From contig JBQCGD010000101.1 of NCBI GenBank assembly GCA_051955985.1, positions 1 through 64,000 on the forward strand: DNA of 64,000 bases. The letters run 5' to 3'. The position numbers were made by a program, and so were the translations under genes. Below the pieces are notes generated by a model, which searched no databases, was not told the DNA's origin, and worked only from the letters and a program-made list of their open reading frames with translations. Shown piece after piece: positions 25,594 to 35,298 of the stretch (its first letter is position 1; the number at the start of each line of letters is the position of its first letter). Origin of the DNA: DATKPA01 sp051955985 (GTDB lineage Bacteria; Planctomycetota; Phycisphaerae; WQYP01).

Positions 25594-26619
25594 TTACGAA
25601 TGAACTCGATTCTGCTCCCGTATCCATTCCGCAAACCGCCCAATCCGCGGCCCCTCCTCCGTCCACTCCAGCCGATCCACCCACAACTGCCGCTCCCGAA
25701 ATCCCTTGTCCCACGCATGGTAAACAAAATAATCCACCCCTCCGGGCGTGGTGACCACCGAATTATGCCCCGGCCCCAGGATCCTCCCGGGGATCGTCCG
25801 CACCACCTGTGGCCCGCGCGCCGACCGCTCCGGAAACGGCTCCCGCCACGGCCCCAACGGATGGTCCGCCACCAGCACATCCACCCCGTACGTGTCATCC
25901 TCATAGCAGCCGCCGGAATAAAACATCCAGTACTTCCCACCGCGCTTCAACACCGTCGGCCCCTCCATCGTGTACCAATCCGCCACCGTCCCATACATAT
26001 CCCGCCCGCGCTTAAACACCTGCCAGTCATGCGTCGCCCGCGCCACCGTCCGCGGATTCCCCTCCAGGTCCGTCATCGACTTCATCCGATCCACCACCAG
26101 CGCCGTCCCCCGAAACACCTTGTCGCTCACATCCAAAAAATCCGTCGCGTAGTACATGTACCACTGCCCATCCTCATCCCGAAACGCATGCGCATCAATC
26201 GCAAACGGATTCTTCGCCAGGTCCGTCATCGGCCGCCCCGTATCCACATACGGCCCCTCCGGCGAATCCGCCACCGCACACCGAATGTGAAACTTCAACC
26301 CCCGCTTCCCATTCGGATGGTAATACATGTAAAACCGCCGCCCATCCGTCGCCACCTCCGGCGCCCAGAAACACCCGGCCCGCTCCTCCTCCGTCTGCTT
26401 GAGCACATGCCCCACGCGCCGCCAATGCTGCAAATCCACCGACTTCACCATCGGCACCACATTCCCCGTCACCGGACACGCATCCGCCTCATCCCTCCCG
26501 GTGCCGACCGCGTAAAACACGCCGTCATGAAAAAAACAAAACGGATCCGCAAAATAAGCCTCAAATACCGGATTGTGCAGCACATCCGGAATCGAAACAT
26601 TCTCAGCCGCAGTCGTCAT
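25594..26619 (-). CDS. glycoside hydrolase family 43 protein
   Basis: A 341-residue five-bladed propeller glycosidase without a signal peptide. GH43 residues visible: the base Asp in YFADPF (about 25), the pKa-modulating Asp in IDAHAFRDEDGQWYMYY (about 156), the acid Glu in TMEGPTVLKRGGKYWMFYSGG (about 232), and the GPGHNSV loop near the C-terminus. Family members act on arabinans, xylans or galactans. The start at 26619 has a GGGAGCG ribosome site; the frame is open upstream but without coding character. Lack of a leader suggests it cuts imported oligosaccharides. Confidence 0.88.
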   Translation of the reverse strand: MTTAAENVSIPDVLHNPVFEAYFADPFCFFHDGVFYAVGTGRDEADACPVTGNVVPMVKSVDLQHWRRVGHVLKQTEEERAGCFWAPEVATDGRRFYMYYHPNGKRGLKFHIRCAVADSPEGPYVDTGRPMTDLAKNPFAIDAHAFRDEDGQWYMYYATDFLDVSDKVFRGTALVVDRMKSMTDLEGNPRTVARATHDWQVFKRGRDMYGTVADWYTMEGPTVLKRGGKYWMFYSGGCYEDDTYGVDVLVADHPLGPWREPFPERSARGPQVVRTIPGRILGPGHNSVVTTPGGVDYFVYHAWDKGFRERQLWVDRLEWTEEGPRIGRFAEWIREQNRVHS

Positions 26620-26722
26620 AAGCAGCGCTCCCTCGCAAGAAAGGTCATCGTGCCTTCCAACGATAGCGCCGTTGCCGCGGTTGCAACAGAATAAATTTTT
26701 CAGTGTGTAACGCTGAGCGGAG

Positions 26723-28039
26723 TCACGTCGCTGGCCACTCAATCCGCTCAAACAGCCGCCTCAATTTCTCCCCCCGCCCCAGATGCACGCCCGCCACCTG
26801 CGCAACTCTCCCCGCCAGGTGCGCCCGAAAATCCAGATACCCCTCCCGATTCTGCGTCTCCGCCCCTTGTCGAACGCAATTCGTGAGAATCGCCTTCAAC
26901 CGATCAAACTCCGCCCGCCCCACATTCGGTCGCACATTCACAACCACCCCGGTCACCTTCTGCCGCACCGATTCCCGCATCACCCGCGTCTTCCGAAAAT
27001 TCAGCCCAAACCCCTCCTCAATCGCAATCGCCCCCACCAGCGGCTCCAACCTCTTCCGATCCCGCCCCAGCGCCTCTCCACCCGAAAACACCAGGTCATC
27101 CGCATACCGCGTGCACGTCGCCCCGATCGCCTTCGCCAATCCCGCCAGCCGCCGATCCATCCCCAGCGCCGCCAGGTTCGCCAGCACCGGCGACGTCGGC
27201 GCCCCCTGCGGCAAATGCGGCGTAAACAACCGCTGCCGCAACTCAAAATCCCCGTCTCCGCGATCCGGCCGCCCCTCCCACACCACTCCCGGCAACCGCG
27301 TCGTGCACAACCCCGTCAACATCCGCGCCACCCCCGCCGGATACCCCATCGTCCGAAAAATCCCAAACACGCGCCCCGCCGTCACGCTCAAAAAGAAGTC
27401 CTTCAAATCAAACCGCACCACCACCTCCCGCCCGCAGTGCGCCGCCGCATTCGTCACGATCGACCGCCCGCGCCGAAACCCGTGCACTGCCTCATGCACA
27501 GGCACCCGGCTCAAAATCTCCTCCAGCACCCGCCGCTGCATCCGCTTCAACTCCCCGCGCGGCATCTCCAGCAACCGCCAGCCGCCACCACTCCGCTTCT
27601 CCACCCACCGATACCGGTAATTCCACAACCCCTCCTGCCGCCACCGCCGATTACGCCCCTGCACATCCGCCCGCCACTGCAACCGCCCCAACCCCACCCC
27701 CAGCCATTCCGCCAACTCCATTTCGGTCGCAATCGCCGGCACCCCAATCCCGCGCAACCCCGCCGGAGCCTTCTCCATCGTTGTCTGCTTCAAAAGCCCC
27801 GCCCGCACCTCCCGCATCGAACGCAGCAATCCTTCATCCCCCGCCAAAAACGCAACGAGCGCCTCCACCTCGGGCCGCTCAGGAAATGCCTTGATGATCC
27901 CTCCCGCCAACCCCGCCGTCGAAATCCCCCGCGTCTTCCCAACGCCAGCGAGCCCCGCACGAATCCCTCGCACAGACCACTCTTCCAGCACCAGCGCCCC
28001 CGCCAGCGCCTCAATCATTCGCACAATTTGAAACGACAT
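26723..28039 (-). CDS. retron-type reverse transcriptase
   Basis: A 438-residue RT. Catalytic core: FDLKDFF (210-216), LPQGAPTSPVLANL (276-289) and YADD (312-315). Two marks that separate retron RTs from group II intron and DGR enzymes are present: NAAAH (197-201, the NAxxH of region X) and VTG (362-364, region Y), which contacts the msr RNA. There is an N-terminal extension of about 140 residues with no recognised domain, as in the myxobacterial RTs. No effector gene is adjacent; the neighbours are GH43 and pepF. The structured 410-bp region upstream is the place for an msr-msd RNA. Confidence 0.88.
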   Translation of the reverse strand: MSFQIVRMIEALAGALVLEEWSVRGIRAGLAGVGKTRGISTAGLAGGIIKAFPERPEVEALVAFLAGDEGLLRSMREVRAGLLKQTTMEKAPAGLRGIGVPAIATEMELAEWLGVGLGRLQWRADVQGRNRRWRQEGLWNYRYRWVEKRSGGGWRLLEMPRGELKRMQRRVLEEILSRVPVHEAVHGFRRGRSIVTNAAAHCGREVVVRFDLKDFFLSVTAGRVFGIFRTMGYPAGVARMLTGLCTTRLPGVVWEGRPDRGDGDFELRQRLFTPHLPQGAPTSPVLANLAALGMDRRLAGLAKAIGATCTRYADDLVFSGGEALGRDRKRLEPLVGAIAIEEGFGLNFRKTRVMRESVRQKVTGVVVNVRPNVGRAEFDRLKAILTNCVRQGAETQNREGYLDFRAHLAGRVAQVAGVHLGRGEKLRRLFERIEWPAT

Positions 28040-28450
28040 GCCGCGATTCTACGAAGAACCCCTCCCACGCCCCACAAAAAAGCCGCAATCGCAAAGTTTA
28101 GCCGGCGATTTCAATCGCCGTGTTTCAAAATGCCGGAAAGCGGCCCAACGAATCCCGTCCCGCGCGGTGAGCCGGACGCACCCGCGTCCTGAACACCGTG
28201 CGCTTCATGCACCAGGAAATCAATCGCCCCCGGGGTAACCCCGGAGCAATGGCATCAACCCTCGCGGATCAACCACCATTCAACTTGGAACCGCTCCCCG
28301 GCACGGCCAGTCTGCTCCAAGCATCGGGACTGGTCAACGAAATTCCTGGTCTTATGGAAGTGAACTTCGCTTATTTATTCCTTACGGAAGTTTTCAGGCG
28401 AAAACTTCCGTAAGGATGGCCATACCGAATCATTCTTCCCTAAAAACCCC
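28040..28450 (-). ncRNA. candidate retron msr-msd region
   Basis: The 410-bp gap upstream of the RT has no gene but many inverted repeats, read here as + coordinates: a perfect 15-bp hairpin at 28381-28414, CTTGGA/TCCAAG at 28284-28321, CCGGGG/CCCCGG at about 28230-28244, GGACGC/GCGTCC with a 4-base loop at 28174-28189, and CGGCGATT/AATCGCCG at about 28103-28120. Retron RNAs lie directly upstream of their RT and are built from such hairpins. I could not find a convincing a1/a2 pair, and some of these palindromes may be dispersed repeats, so exact ends are not given. Confidence 0.4.
28381..28414. repeat. perfect 15-bp hairpin
   Basis: CTTACGGAAGTTTTC pairs with GAAAACTTCCGTAAG around AGGC with no mismatch. 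It lies 37 bases after the pepF stop, but no T-run follows on either strand, so it is not a standard terminator. A role as the msd stem of the retron is possible. Confidence 0.85.
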
Positions 28451-30346
28451 TCACACTAGCTCCTCCAACTCATCCACCAACTCCCCAAACCGCTTCAATG
28501 CCGTCTCCACCGGCTCCGGCTTCTCCATATCTACCCCCGCCCCTCGCAAAAGATCCAACGGCCACTTGCTGCACCCGCCCTTCAAGAATCCCAGGTACTC
28601 CTGCAACTCCTTTTCCCCACCCTTCAACACCCGCTCACTCAACGCAATCGCCGCCGACAACCCCGTCGCGTACTTGTACACATAAAACGCCCGATAGAAA
28701 TGCGGAATCCGCAGGCACTCCAGTTCCAACTCCGCATCAATCACAAACCCGCTCTTCTTCCCCGCCTTGTCCCCCCTGGTCCCAAAGTACAACTCCAAAA
28801 GCTTCCGATACTCCCCACGCAGCAGATCCACCGTCAACGGCTCCCCCTTCTCCACCAGCGCATGCGTGATCTTCTCAAACTCCGCAAACATCGTCTGCCG
28901 CACAATCGTCCCCCGAATCTCATCAATCGCATGATTGATCAGGTACGCCCGCTCCTTCTTGTTCGTCACCTTGTCCAAAAGATGCTTCAACAGCAACTGC
29001 TCATTGAAAGTACTCGCCACCTCCGCCACGAAAATCGTGTACCCGTAATACTGGAACGGCTGGTTCCGCGCCGCCAGCCACGTGTGCATCGAATGCCCCG
29101 CCTCGTGCGCCAGCGTGAACACATGGTCCAGCACCTCCGGCTGGTAGTTCATCATGATGTACGGCGGCCCATCAAACCCCCCCGACGAAAACGCCCCGCT
29201 CGATTTCCCCGCATTCGGGTACCGATCCGACCACCGCCCCGTCGTTAACCCCCCATACAACGCCTTCGTGTACTCCTCCCCCAGCGGTGCCAACGCCTCG
29301 CACACCGTCTTCGCCGCCTCCTCCCACGGCGTCACCTTCTCCACGCCGCTCACCATCGGCACATACGTGTCATACATATGCACGTCCGGAATCTTCAACG
29401 CCCGCCGACGCAACGCCAGATACCGATGATTCGTCGGCAAATGCTTATGCACCGCCTCAATCAACGAGTCATACACCGCCACCGGCACATTGTCATGAAA
29501 CAGCGACCCCTCCCGCGCACTCGGATACCCCCGCACCTTCGAATAAAACACGTCCCGCTGCACCGACGCATTCAAACTCGCCGCCACCGTGTGCTTGTGC
29601 TTCTCATACTCCGTGTAATACGCATGAAACGCCTCCCTCCGCACCGCCCGCTTCGGCGAATGCAAAAACTTCGAAAACGAAGAATGCCCCAATTCAATTT
29701 TCTCCCCCTTCTCATCCTCAATCACCGGCCACTTCAAATCCGTGTCATTCAATTGCCGGAAAATCTCGTTCGACGCATCCGACATCTGCCCCGACATCGC
29801 CAGGATCTGCTCTTCATGCTGCGACAGCGTGTGCGGCCGGTACCGCACAATCCGCTCCAACGCCAGCTTCCATTCCGCTAACTCCGGCGAACGCAGCATC
29901 TCCTCCATCTTCTCCGCGGGAACCGCCAGCAGCTCCGGCCGAATGTAACTCGCCGCCTCCGACGCCTTCACCGCCACATGATGAAACCGCCCCTTCATCC
30001 GCTGATAGGCCGAATCCCCATTGTCCCCCGCCGCATTCAACGACGCATAATTCCCCAGCCGCTCCCCCGTCCTCTCAAAATCCGCATCAAACTTCAAAAG
30101 CTCCGCCAAGACCGCCGCCGACTCCCCCAACCGCCCCTTGTACTTCGCATAATTCGGAATCAGCCCCTCCCACTTCGTAAACTCCGCCTCCCACGCCGCG
30201 TCGTTCTTATAAAGCTGCGTCAAATCCCACTGATCCGCAACCGGCACATCCTTCCGCTTCGCCAACGTCTTCGCCTTCCCCCCGCCGCTCTTCCGCCCAA
30301 CCTTCTTCCCCTTCCCCGCACCCTTCTCCGACTTCACCATCGCCAT
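28451..30346 (-). CDS. pepF: oligoendopeptidase F (M3 family)
   Basis: A 631-residue M3B zinc metallopeptidase that cuts short cytosolic peptides. The zinc site is HEAGH in FTLAHEAGHSMHTW, with the downstream Glu in FVAEVASTFNEQLL. The tail motif IPHFYRAFYVYKYATG is characteristic of PepF. An N-terminal Lys/Gly-rich stretch of about 30 residues (residues 3-30) is an addition to the usual start. The ATG at 30346 follows AAAGGAG. Confidence 0.93.
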   Translation of the reverse strand: MAMVKSEKGAGKGKKVGRKSGGGKAKTLAKRKDVPVADQWDLTQLYKNDAAWEAEFTKWEGLIPNYAKYKGRLGESAAVLAELLKFDADFERTGERLGNYASLNAAGDNGDSAYQRMKGRFHHVAVKASEAASYIRPELLAVPAEKMEEMLRSPELAEWKLALERIVRYRPHTLSQHEEQILAMSGQMSDASNEIFRQLNDTDLKWPVIEDEKGEKIELGHSSFSKFLHSPKRAVRREAFHAYYTEYEKHKHTVAASLNASVQRDVFYSKVRGYPSAREGSLFHDNVPVAVYDSLIEAVHKHLPTNHRYLALRRRALKIPDVHMYDTYVPMVSGVEKVTPWEEAAKTVCEALAPLGEEYTKALYGGLTTGRWSDRYPNAGKSSGAFSSGGFDGPPYIMMNYQPEVLDHVFTLAHEAGHSMHTWLAARNQPFQYYGYTIFVAEVASTFNEQLLLKHLLDKVTNKKERAYLINHAIDEIRGTIVRQTMFAEFEKITHALVEKGEPLTVDLLRGEYRKLLELYFGTRGDKAGKKSGFVIDAELELECLRIPHFYRAFYVYKYATGLSAAIALSERVLKGGEKELQEYLGFLKGGCSKWPLDLLRGAGVDMEKPEPVETALKRFGELVDELEELV

Positions 30347-30633
30347 GCCAACTCCTTTACGCATTAAAAAGCGCCGGGATTGTACGCCACAACCCCCCAC
30401 TTGTCCGCCCTCGACGTTGATCCCCCGCTAGCCGTCGCCGCAGCGGCGACGTTTCCCTCCCGCATTTATTTGTGGCCATTCTTTTCATTTGTGGACAATT
30501 CCCATCGTCGAGGGAACGGCTGCCCCGTGCGTGCCCAGAGCGCGTTACCATATCGCTCACACCCGATTCGCAAAAAATTCCCGTCACACCCCCCACGCCC
30601 CGTACATTGCTTAGGCGTCTTTCCAACAAAACC

Positions 30634-30670
30634 CCTTTAGTGTCTTTAGTGTCTTTAGTGTCTTTCGTGG
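30634..30670. repeat. 10-bp tandem repeat (TGTCTTTAGT)n
   Basis: About three and a half units of TGTCTTTAGT, ending in a variant TGTCTTTCGTGG. The complement (CCACGAAAGACACTAAAGAC) is like the ACGAAAGACAAC run at about 7943-7971, so both belong to one low-complexity family. Confidence 0.8.
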
Positions 30671-30831
30671 CTCATTTATCGACGTCCGTCCCGCGACACT
30701 CAGACAAATTCCTTTTGTTAAACCAAACATTTCCCGTGCGAATGGCCTTTGAAATTTCAAATCTTGAGACATGCCGGCGCACCCCGCCGCGCCACGCCCG
30801 CCTGCCGCCAGCAAAACCCTCCGCCAGTCGG

Positions 30832-30849
30832 GCAGACGCTCTCGTCGGC
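30832..30849. repeat. imperfect GCCGAC palindrome
   Basis: GCAGAC-GCTCTC-GTCGGC differs by one arm base from the palindromes at 1714 and 25515, and its 3' flank differs, so it may be a decayed copy. Confidence 0.4.
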
Positions 30850-31082
30850 CGATTCGTCTCTCCCGCACAGGAGCTGGCGCACCCATGGGCCCCTACCGGG
30901 GAAAACCCCACTTCCCCCCTTCAAATGATTCCGCCTTTTTTTGTTTTCGTGTTGTTCATCCGTCCTCCCCGTCCGCGCCCCTCCCGCTAACCTCTCCTTC
31001 ACACTTCCCAAAACCCTTGACCGCACTCCCCCCCATTCGTATCTTCATCCGTTTCCCATTTTTGCAGAAAGCGAACGCCGCC

Positions 31083-31976
31083 GTGGAAATCCCCATCGAA
31101 GCGCCCATTATCGAAAAAGCCCAGGCCCTCATCGAAGCCCTCGGCTACATCCAGCGCTTCAACGAAAAAATCGTCGTCGTCAAACTCGGCGGCTCCTTCA
31201 TGGACAACGACGACGAGTTCCGCAAAGTCCTCACCGACGTCGTCTTCATGCAGGCCGTCGGCATGCGACCCATAGTCGTCCACGGCGGCGGCAAGGCCAT
31301 CACCGACGCCATGAAAAAAGCCGGCCTCCAGGCCCAGTTCGTCCAGGGCCGCCGCTACACCGACGAACGCACCCTCGCCATCGCCGAACACGTCCTCTCC
31401 TCCGATATCAACGGCTTCATCGTCAACACCATCAATGTTCTCGGCGGCAAGTCCATGCCCCTCACCTCCCTCACCTCCACCGCCCTCTTCGCCGAAAAGA
31501 TGTACCTCCCCGGCGAGGAAGACGCCAAGATCGACATCGGGCAGGTCGGCCAGGTCACCTGGGTCAACGCCCCGCTCCTCAAGGCCCTCTGCCAGGCCGA
31601 CTTCATCCCTGTCATCGCCCCCATCGCCCGCGATGCCGCCGGCGAAAAACTCAACGTCAACGCCGACACCGCCGCCGGACACGTCGCCGCCGCCTGCAAA
31701 GCCGACAAGCTCGTCCTCGTCTCCGACACCCACGGCATCCGCGCCAAAAAAGATGACCCCGCCTCCCTCCTCCGCTCCATCACCAAGGCCCAGATCCAAA
31801 ACCTCATCGCCCAGAAAGAAATCGGCGAAGGCATGCTCCCCAAGGTCGAATCCTGCATCATCGCCCTCGACGCCGGAGTGAAGAAGGCCCACATCATCGA
31901 CGGCCGATTCCCGCATTCGCTGCTCTTGGAAATCTACTCCGACCAGGGCGTCGGCACCGAAATTCTGCTGGGATAA
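31083..31976 (+). CDS. argB: acetylglutamate kinase
   Basis: A 297-residue enzyme of arginine synthesis that phosphorylates N-acetylglutamate. Signatures: VVVKLGGSFMDN (ATP phosphate loop), PIVVHGGGKAI (acetylglutamate loop), KLNVNADTAAGHVA and EGMLPKVESC. The GTG at 31083 gives a protein of normal length starting VEIPIEAP; no ATG fits in frame closer than the repeat region, and no strong ribosome site is visible. argF follows after three bases. Confidence 0.93.
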   Translation: MEIPIEAPIIEKAQALIEALGYIQRFNEKIVVVKLGGSFMDNDDEFRKVLTDVVFMQAVGMRPIVVHGGGKAITDAMKKAGLQAQFVQGRRYTDERTLAIAEHVLSSDINGFIVNTINVLGGKSMPLTSLTSTALFAEKMYLPGEEDAKIDIGQVGQVTWVNAPLLKALCQADFIPVIAPIARDAAGEKLNVNADTAAGHVAAACKADKLVLVSDTHGIRAKKDDPASLLRSITKAQIQNLIAQKEIGEGMLPKVESCIIALDAGVKKAHIIDGRFPHSLLLEIYSDQGVGTEILLG

Positions 31977-31979
31977 ACC

Positions 31980-32915
31980 ATGGCCATCAAAACAAAAACC
32001 GACTTCGTCTCCATCAGCGACCTCCCCCAGGACCAGCTCCAGCACATCCTCGATGTCGCAAAGAAGCTGAAGAAACAGCTCAAAGAAACCGGCCACAACG
32101 ACCCCCTCGCCCGCGGAAAAGTCCTCGCCTGCATCTTCGAGAAACCCTCCCTCCGCACCCGCGTCTCCTTCGAAACCGCCATGGTTCACCTCGGCGGCAA
32201 CGCGCTCTACATCTCCCCCTCCGAAATCGGCCTCGGCACCCGCGAATCCGTCCCCGACGTCGCCCGCGTCCTCTCCGGCATGGTCGACGGCATCATGGCC
32301 CGCGTCTTCGAACACTCCAAGCTCAAAGAACTCGCGCAGCACGCCTCCATCCCCGTCATCAACGGCCTCTCCGATTACTCCCACCCCTGCCAAGCCATGG
32401 CCGACCTCATGACCGCCGAAGAACACTTCGGCAAACTCAATGGCCTCACCCTCGCCTACATCGGCGATGGCAACAACGTTGCCCGCTCCCTTATGGTCGC
32501 CTGCGCCCGCTTCGGCGTGAAATTCCGCATCTCTTCCCCCGCCGGCTACGAGCTCGAACCCGAACTCATCGAACGCATCATGCGCCAAGTCCCCACCCTC
32601 GACTTCGCCAGCGCCCGCGACCCCAAGGACGCCGTCCGCGATGCCGACATCATCTACACCGACACTTGGGTCTCCATGGGCCAGGAAGCCGAAAAAGCCA
32701 AACGCCTCCCCATCTTCGCCCCCTACCAGATCAACGAAGACCTCCTCAAGGCCGCCCCCAAACAATGCGTTGTCATGCACTGCCTCCCCGCCTACCGCGG
32801 CGTTGAAATCACCGACAACGTCATGGACGGCCCGCAGTCCGTCGTCTTCCAGGAAGCCGAAAACCGCCTCCACTTTCAGAAAGGCCTCCTCGCCGTTCTG
32901 CTATGTGGAGCATAA
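31980..32915 (+). CDS. argF: ornithine carbamoyltransferase
   Basis: A 311-residue OTCase. Carbamoyl phosphate site KPSLRTRVSFE, HPCQAMADLM, ornithine loop DTWVSMGQE and HCLPAYRG are all intact. It joins ornithine and carbamoyl phosphate to citrulline. It forms an argB-argF operon and ends 49 bases before the tRNA-Val gene. Confidence 0.95.
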   Translation: MAIKTKTDFVSISDLPQDQLQHILDVAKKLKKQLKETGHNDPLARGKVLACIFEKPSLRTRVSFETAMVHLGGNALYISPSEIGLGTRESVPDVARVLSGMVDGIMARVFEHSKLKELAQHASIPVINGLSDYSHPCQAMADLMTAEEHFGKLNGLTLAYIGDGNNVARSLMVACARFGVKFRISSPAGYELEPELIERIMRQVPTLDFASARDPKDAVRDADIIYTDTWVSMGQEAEKAKRLPIFAPYQINEDLLKAAPKQCVVMHCLPAYRGVEITDNVMDGPQSVVFQEAENRLHFQKGLLAVLLCGA

Positions 32916-32922
32916 GAGCCGT

Positions 32923-32951
32923 TTGGCGAACCCAACCGCTCCCGGTATGCT
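32923..32951 (+). promoter_or_regulatory. promoter of tRNA-Val
   Basis: TTGGCG (32923-32928) and TATGCT (32946-32951) are exactly 17 bases apart, and the mature tRNA begins 14 bases after the -10. Confidence 0.65.
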
Positions 32952-32964
32952 GAAATCCAAATAC

Positions 32965-34261
<1,297 letters not shown>

Positions 34262-34269
<8 letters not shown>

Positions 34270-34483
34270 TGGCTACGTCCTTTCTTTCAATCCGGTGGCG
34301 GTTCAGGAAGGTGCGAAGGTCACTTTCCTTTATGAACTGCTTACGCTCCACCTGGATGATCACCAGCCCCTTACGTCGCCACGTGCCACTAATGGTTCGT
34401 GTGCAAACGCCAAGGCTCCTGGAAACGTCATGTAGTTTATGCAGCCGGTCTTCGGCAGGAAGAACATTTTTTTCGTCAGGCAT
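34262..34483 (-). CDS. excisionase-like helix-turn-helix protein
   Basis: A 73-residue protein with a MerR/AlpA-like winged helix: LHDVSRSLGVCTRTISGTWRRKGL followed by QVERKQFIKESDLRTFL. Size, fold and the eight-base overlap with the integrase start are those of a recombination directionality factor. Confidence 0.72.
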
Positions 34484-34515
34484 ACTTCACACTCCATGGG
34501 CGTAGTAGACAACCC

Positions 34516-34746
34516 TTACACGTCATTGCTGTTCGAGGAACACGCCTTCCACAGCGAAACATAGTGGTGGAAGAAGCTCTTGATTCCATCCTTAACGGCC
34601 AAAACAGTGGCGATCACGGCGATTAAAAGAACTTTGACCAGCCATGCCGCGACCGCACCCAGCCTCACACCCCAGGTCCATCCGTCCTTCATGGCTTTGG
34701 CCAAAGGCGCCGTATAATCGGGAAATCCCCCATTGTCGCTGAACAT
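34516..34746 (-). CDS. small membrane protein
   Basis: A 76-residue protein with one membrane helix (AAWLVKVLLIAVIATVLAV, about 35-53) between a short acidic N-terminus and a soluble tail. Start at 34746 (MFSDNGGF) is chosen to avoid overlap with the upstream gene; the ribosome site is weak. Family unknown. Part of the long minus-strand run from 39304 to the integrase. Confidence 0.5.
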   Translation of the reverse strand: MFSDNGGFPDYTAPLAKAMKDGWTWGVRLGAVAAWLVKVLLIAVIATVLAVKDGIKSFFHHYVSLWKACSSNSNDV

Positions 34747-34783
34747 AAAGAACCTTTCGATATTCAGAAAACTTCGACACGCT

Positions 34784-35206
34784 TCAAAGGACACGACCAT
34801 CCGGGCCCAGTGATCCGAGAAAGTTGCGAGATCTAAATTGATCCCGCGCTGGTATTCGGCGGGCGAGATGTCCGCCGGATGACTCGGGGATGTGAATCAG
34901 ATACTCACAAAGGGGTGCAGGGGAGGGGCCGGTTTGTCTTCCCAGCCCCGTATTGCGCACCACTCCGGCTTCCTCGAGCGCTTTGAGAACGCCACGGTCG
35001 CGGCCGTAATCCTTGATAAAAACTTGGTTACGCTTTAGCTCGACGTCTCCGACCTTTTCAGTCGGAATCGCCACGATTTCACCGGTGTACCGGTCCAACA
35101 ACATCATGGGAACGCCATGATTGCCCTTGTAGCTTCCCAGTACGAGGACGCACTGATGATCTCGAAAATGGACGACAACGAGTGGATCTCGCTTCTTGGG
35201 CATCAT
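34784..35206 (-). CDS. hypothetical protein downstream of Hsp70-like gene
   Basis: A 140-residue protein. The first 50 residues form a compact beta-rich unit (MMPKKRDPLVVVHFRDHQC, VLVLGSYKGNHGVPMMLLD) and the middle is charged; the C-terminus is basic and may be disordered. I do not recognise the family. The start at 35206 follows GAGG at a good distance. It is 92 bases after the Hsp70 stop on the same strand and may act with the chaperone pair. Confidence 0.55.
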   Translation of the reverse strand: MMPKKRDPLVVVHFRDHQCVLVLGSYKGNHGVPMMLLDRYTGEIVAIPTEKVGDVELKRNQVFIKDYGRDRGVLKALEEAGVVRNTGLGRQTGPSPAPLCEYLIHIPESSGGHLARRIPARDQFRSRNFLGSLGPDGRVL

Positions 35207-35298
35207 GGGACCAGCCTCAAATTCACCAGGCCTTTCCAAGCCCATTGAGGACGCGGAACAATAGTGTCCGCTTGTCCTCAATGGGCAACATAGACCGA

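Larger units (their letters stand above)
30347..31082. other. 736-bp gap of repeats between pepF and argB
   Basis: No gene is supported. The gap holds a 10-bp tandem repeat (30634-30670), an imperfect copy of the GCCGAC palindrome (30832-30849) and a C-rich stretch before argB. Open frames that run into argB from about 30771 are out of keeping with ArgB length and are read as chance extensions. Confidence 0.6.

Noticed and set aside
26723..28039. group II intron or diversity-generating RT
   Set aside because: No maturase or intron domains V/VI nearby, no variable-repeat target; NAxxH and VTG favour a retron.
28381..28414. intrinsic terminator of pepF
   Set aside because: The hairpin is strong, but no T-run follows it on the minus strand.
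30999..32873. 624-codon open frame opposite argB-argF
   Set aside because: It is acidic, glycine-rich and lies antisense to two clear genes; typical shadow in C-rich coding DNA.
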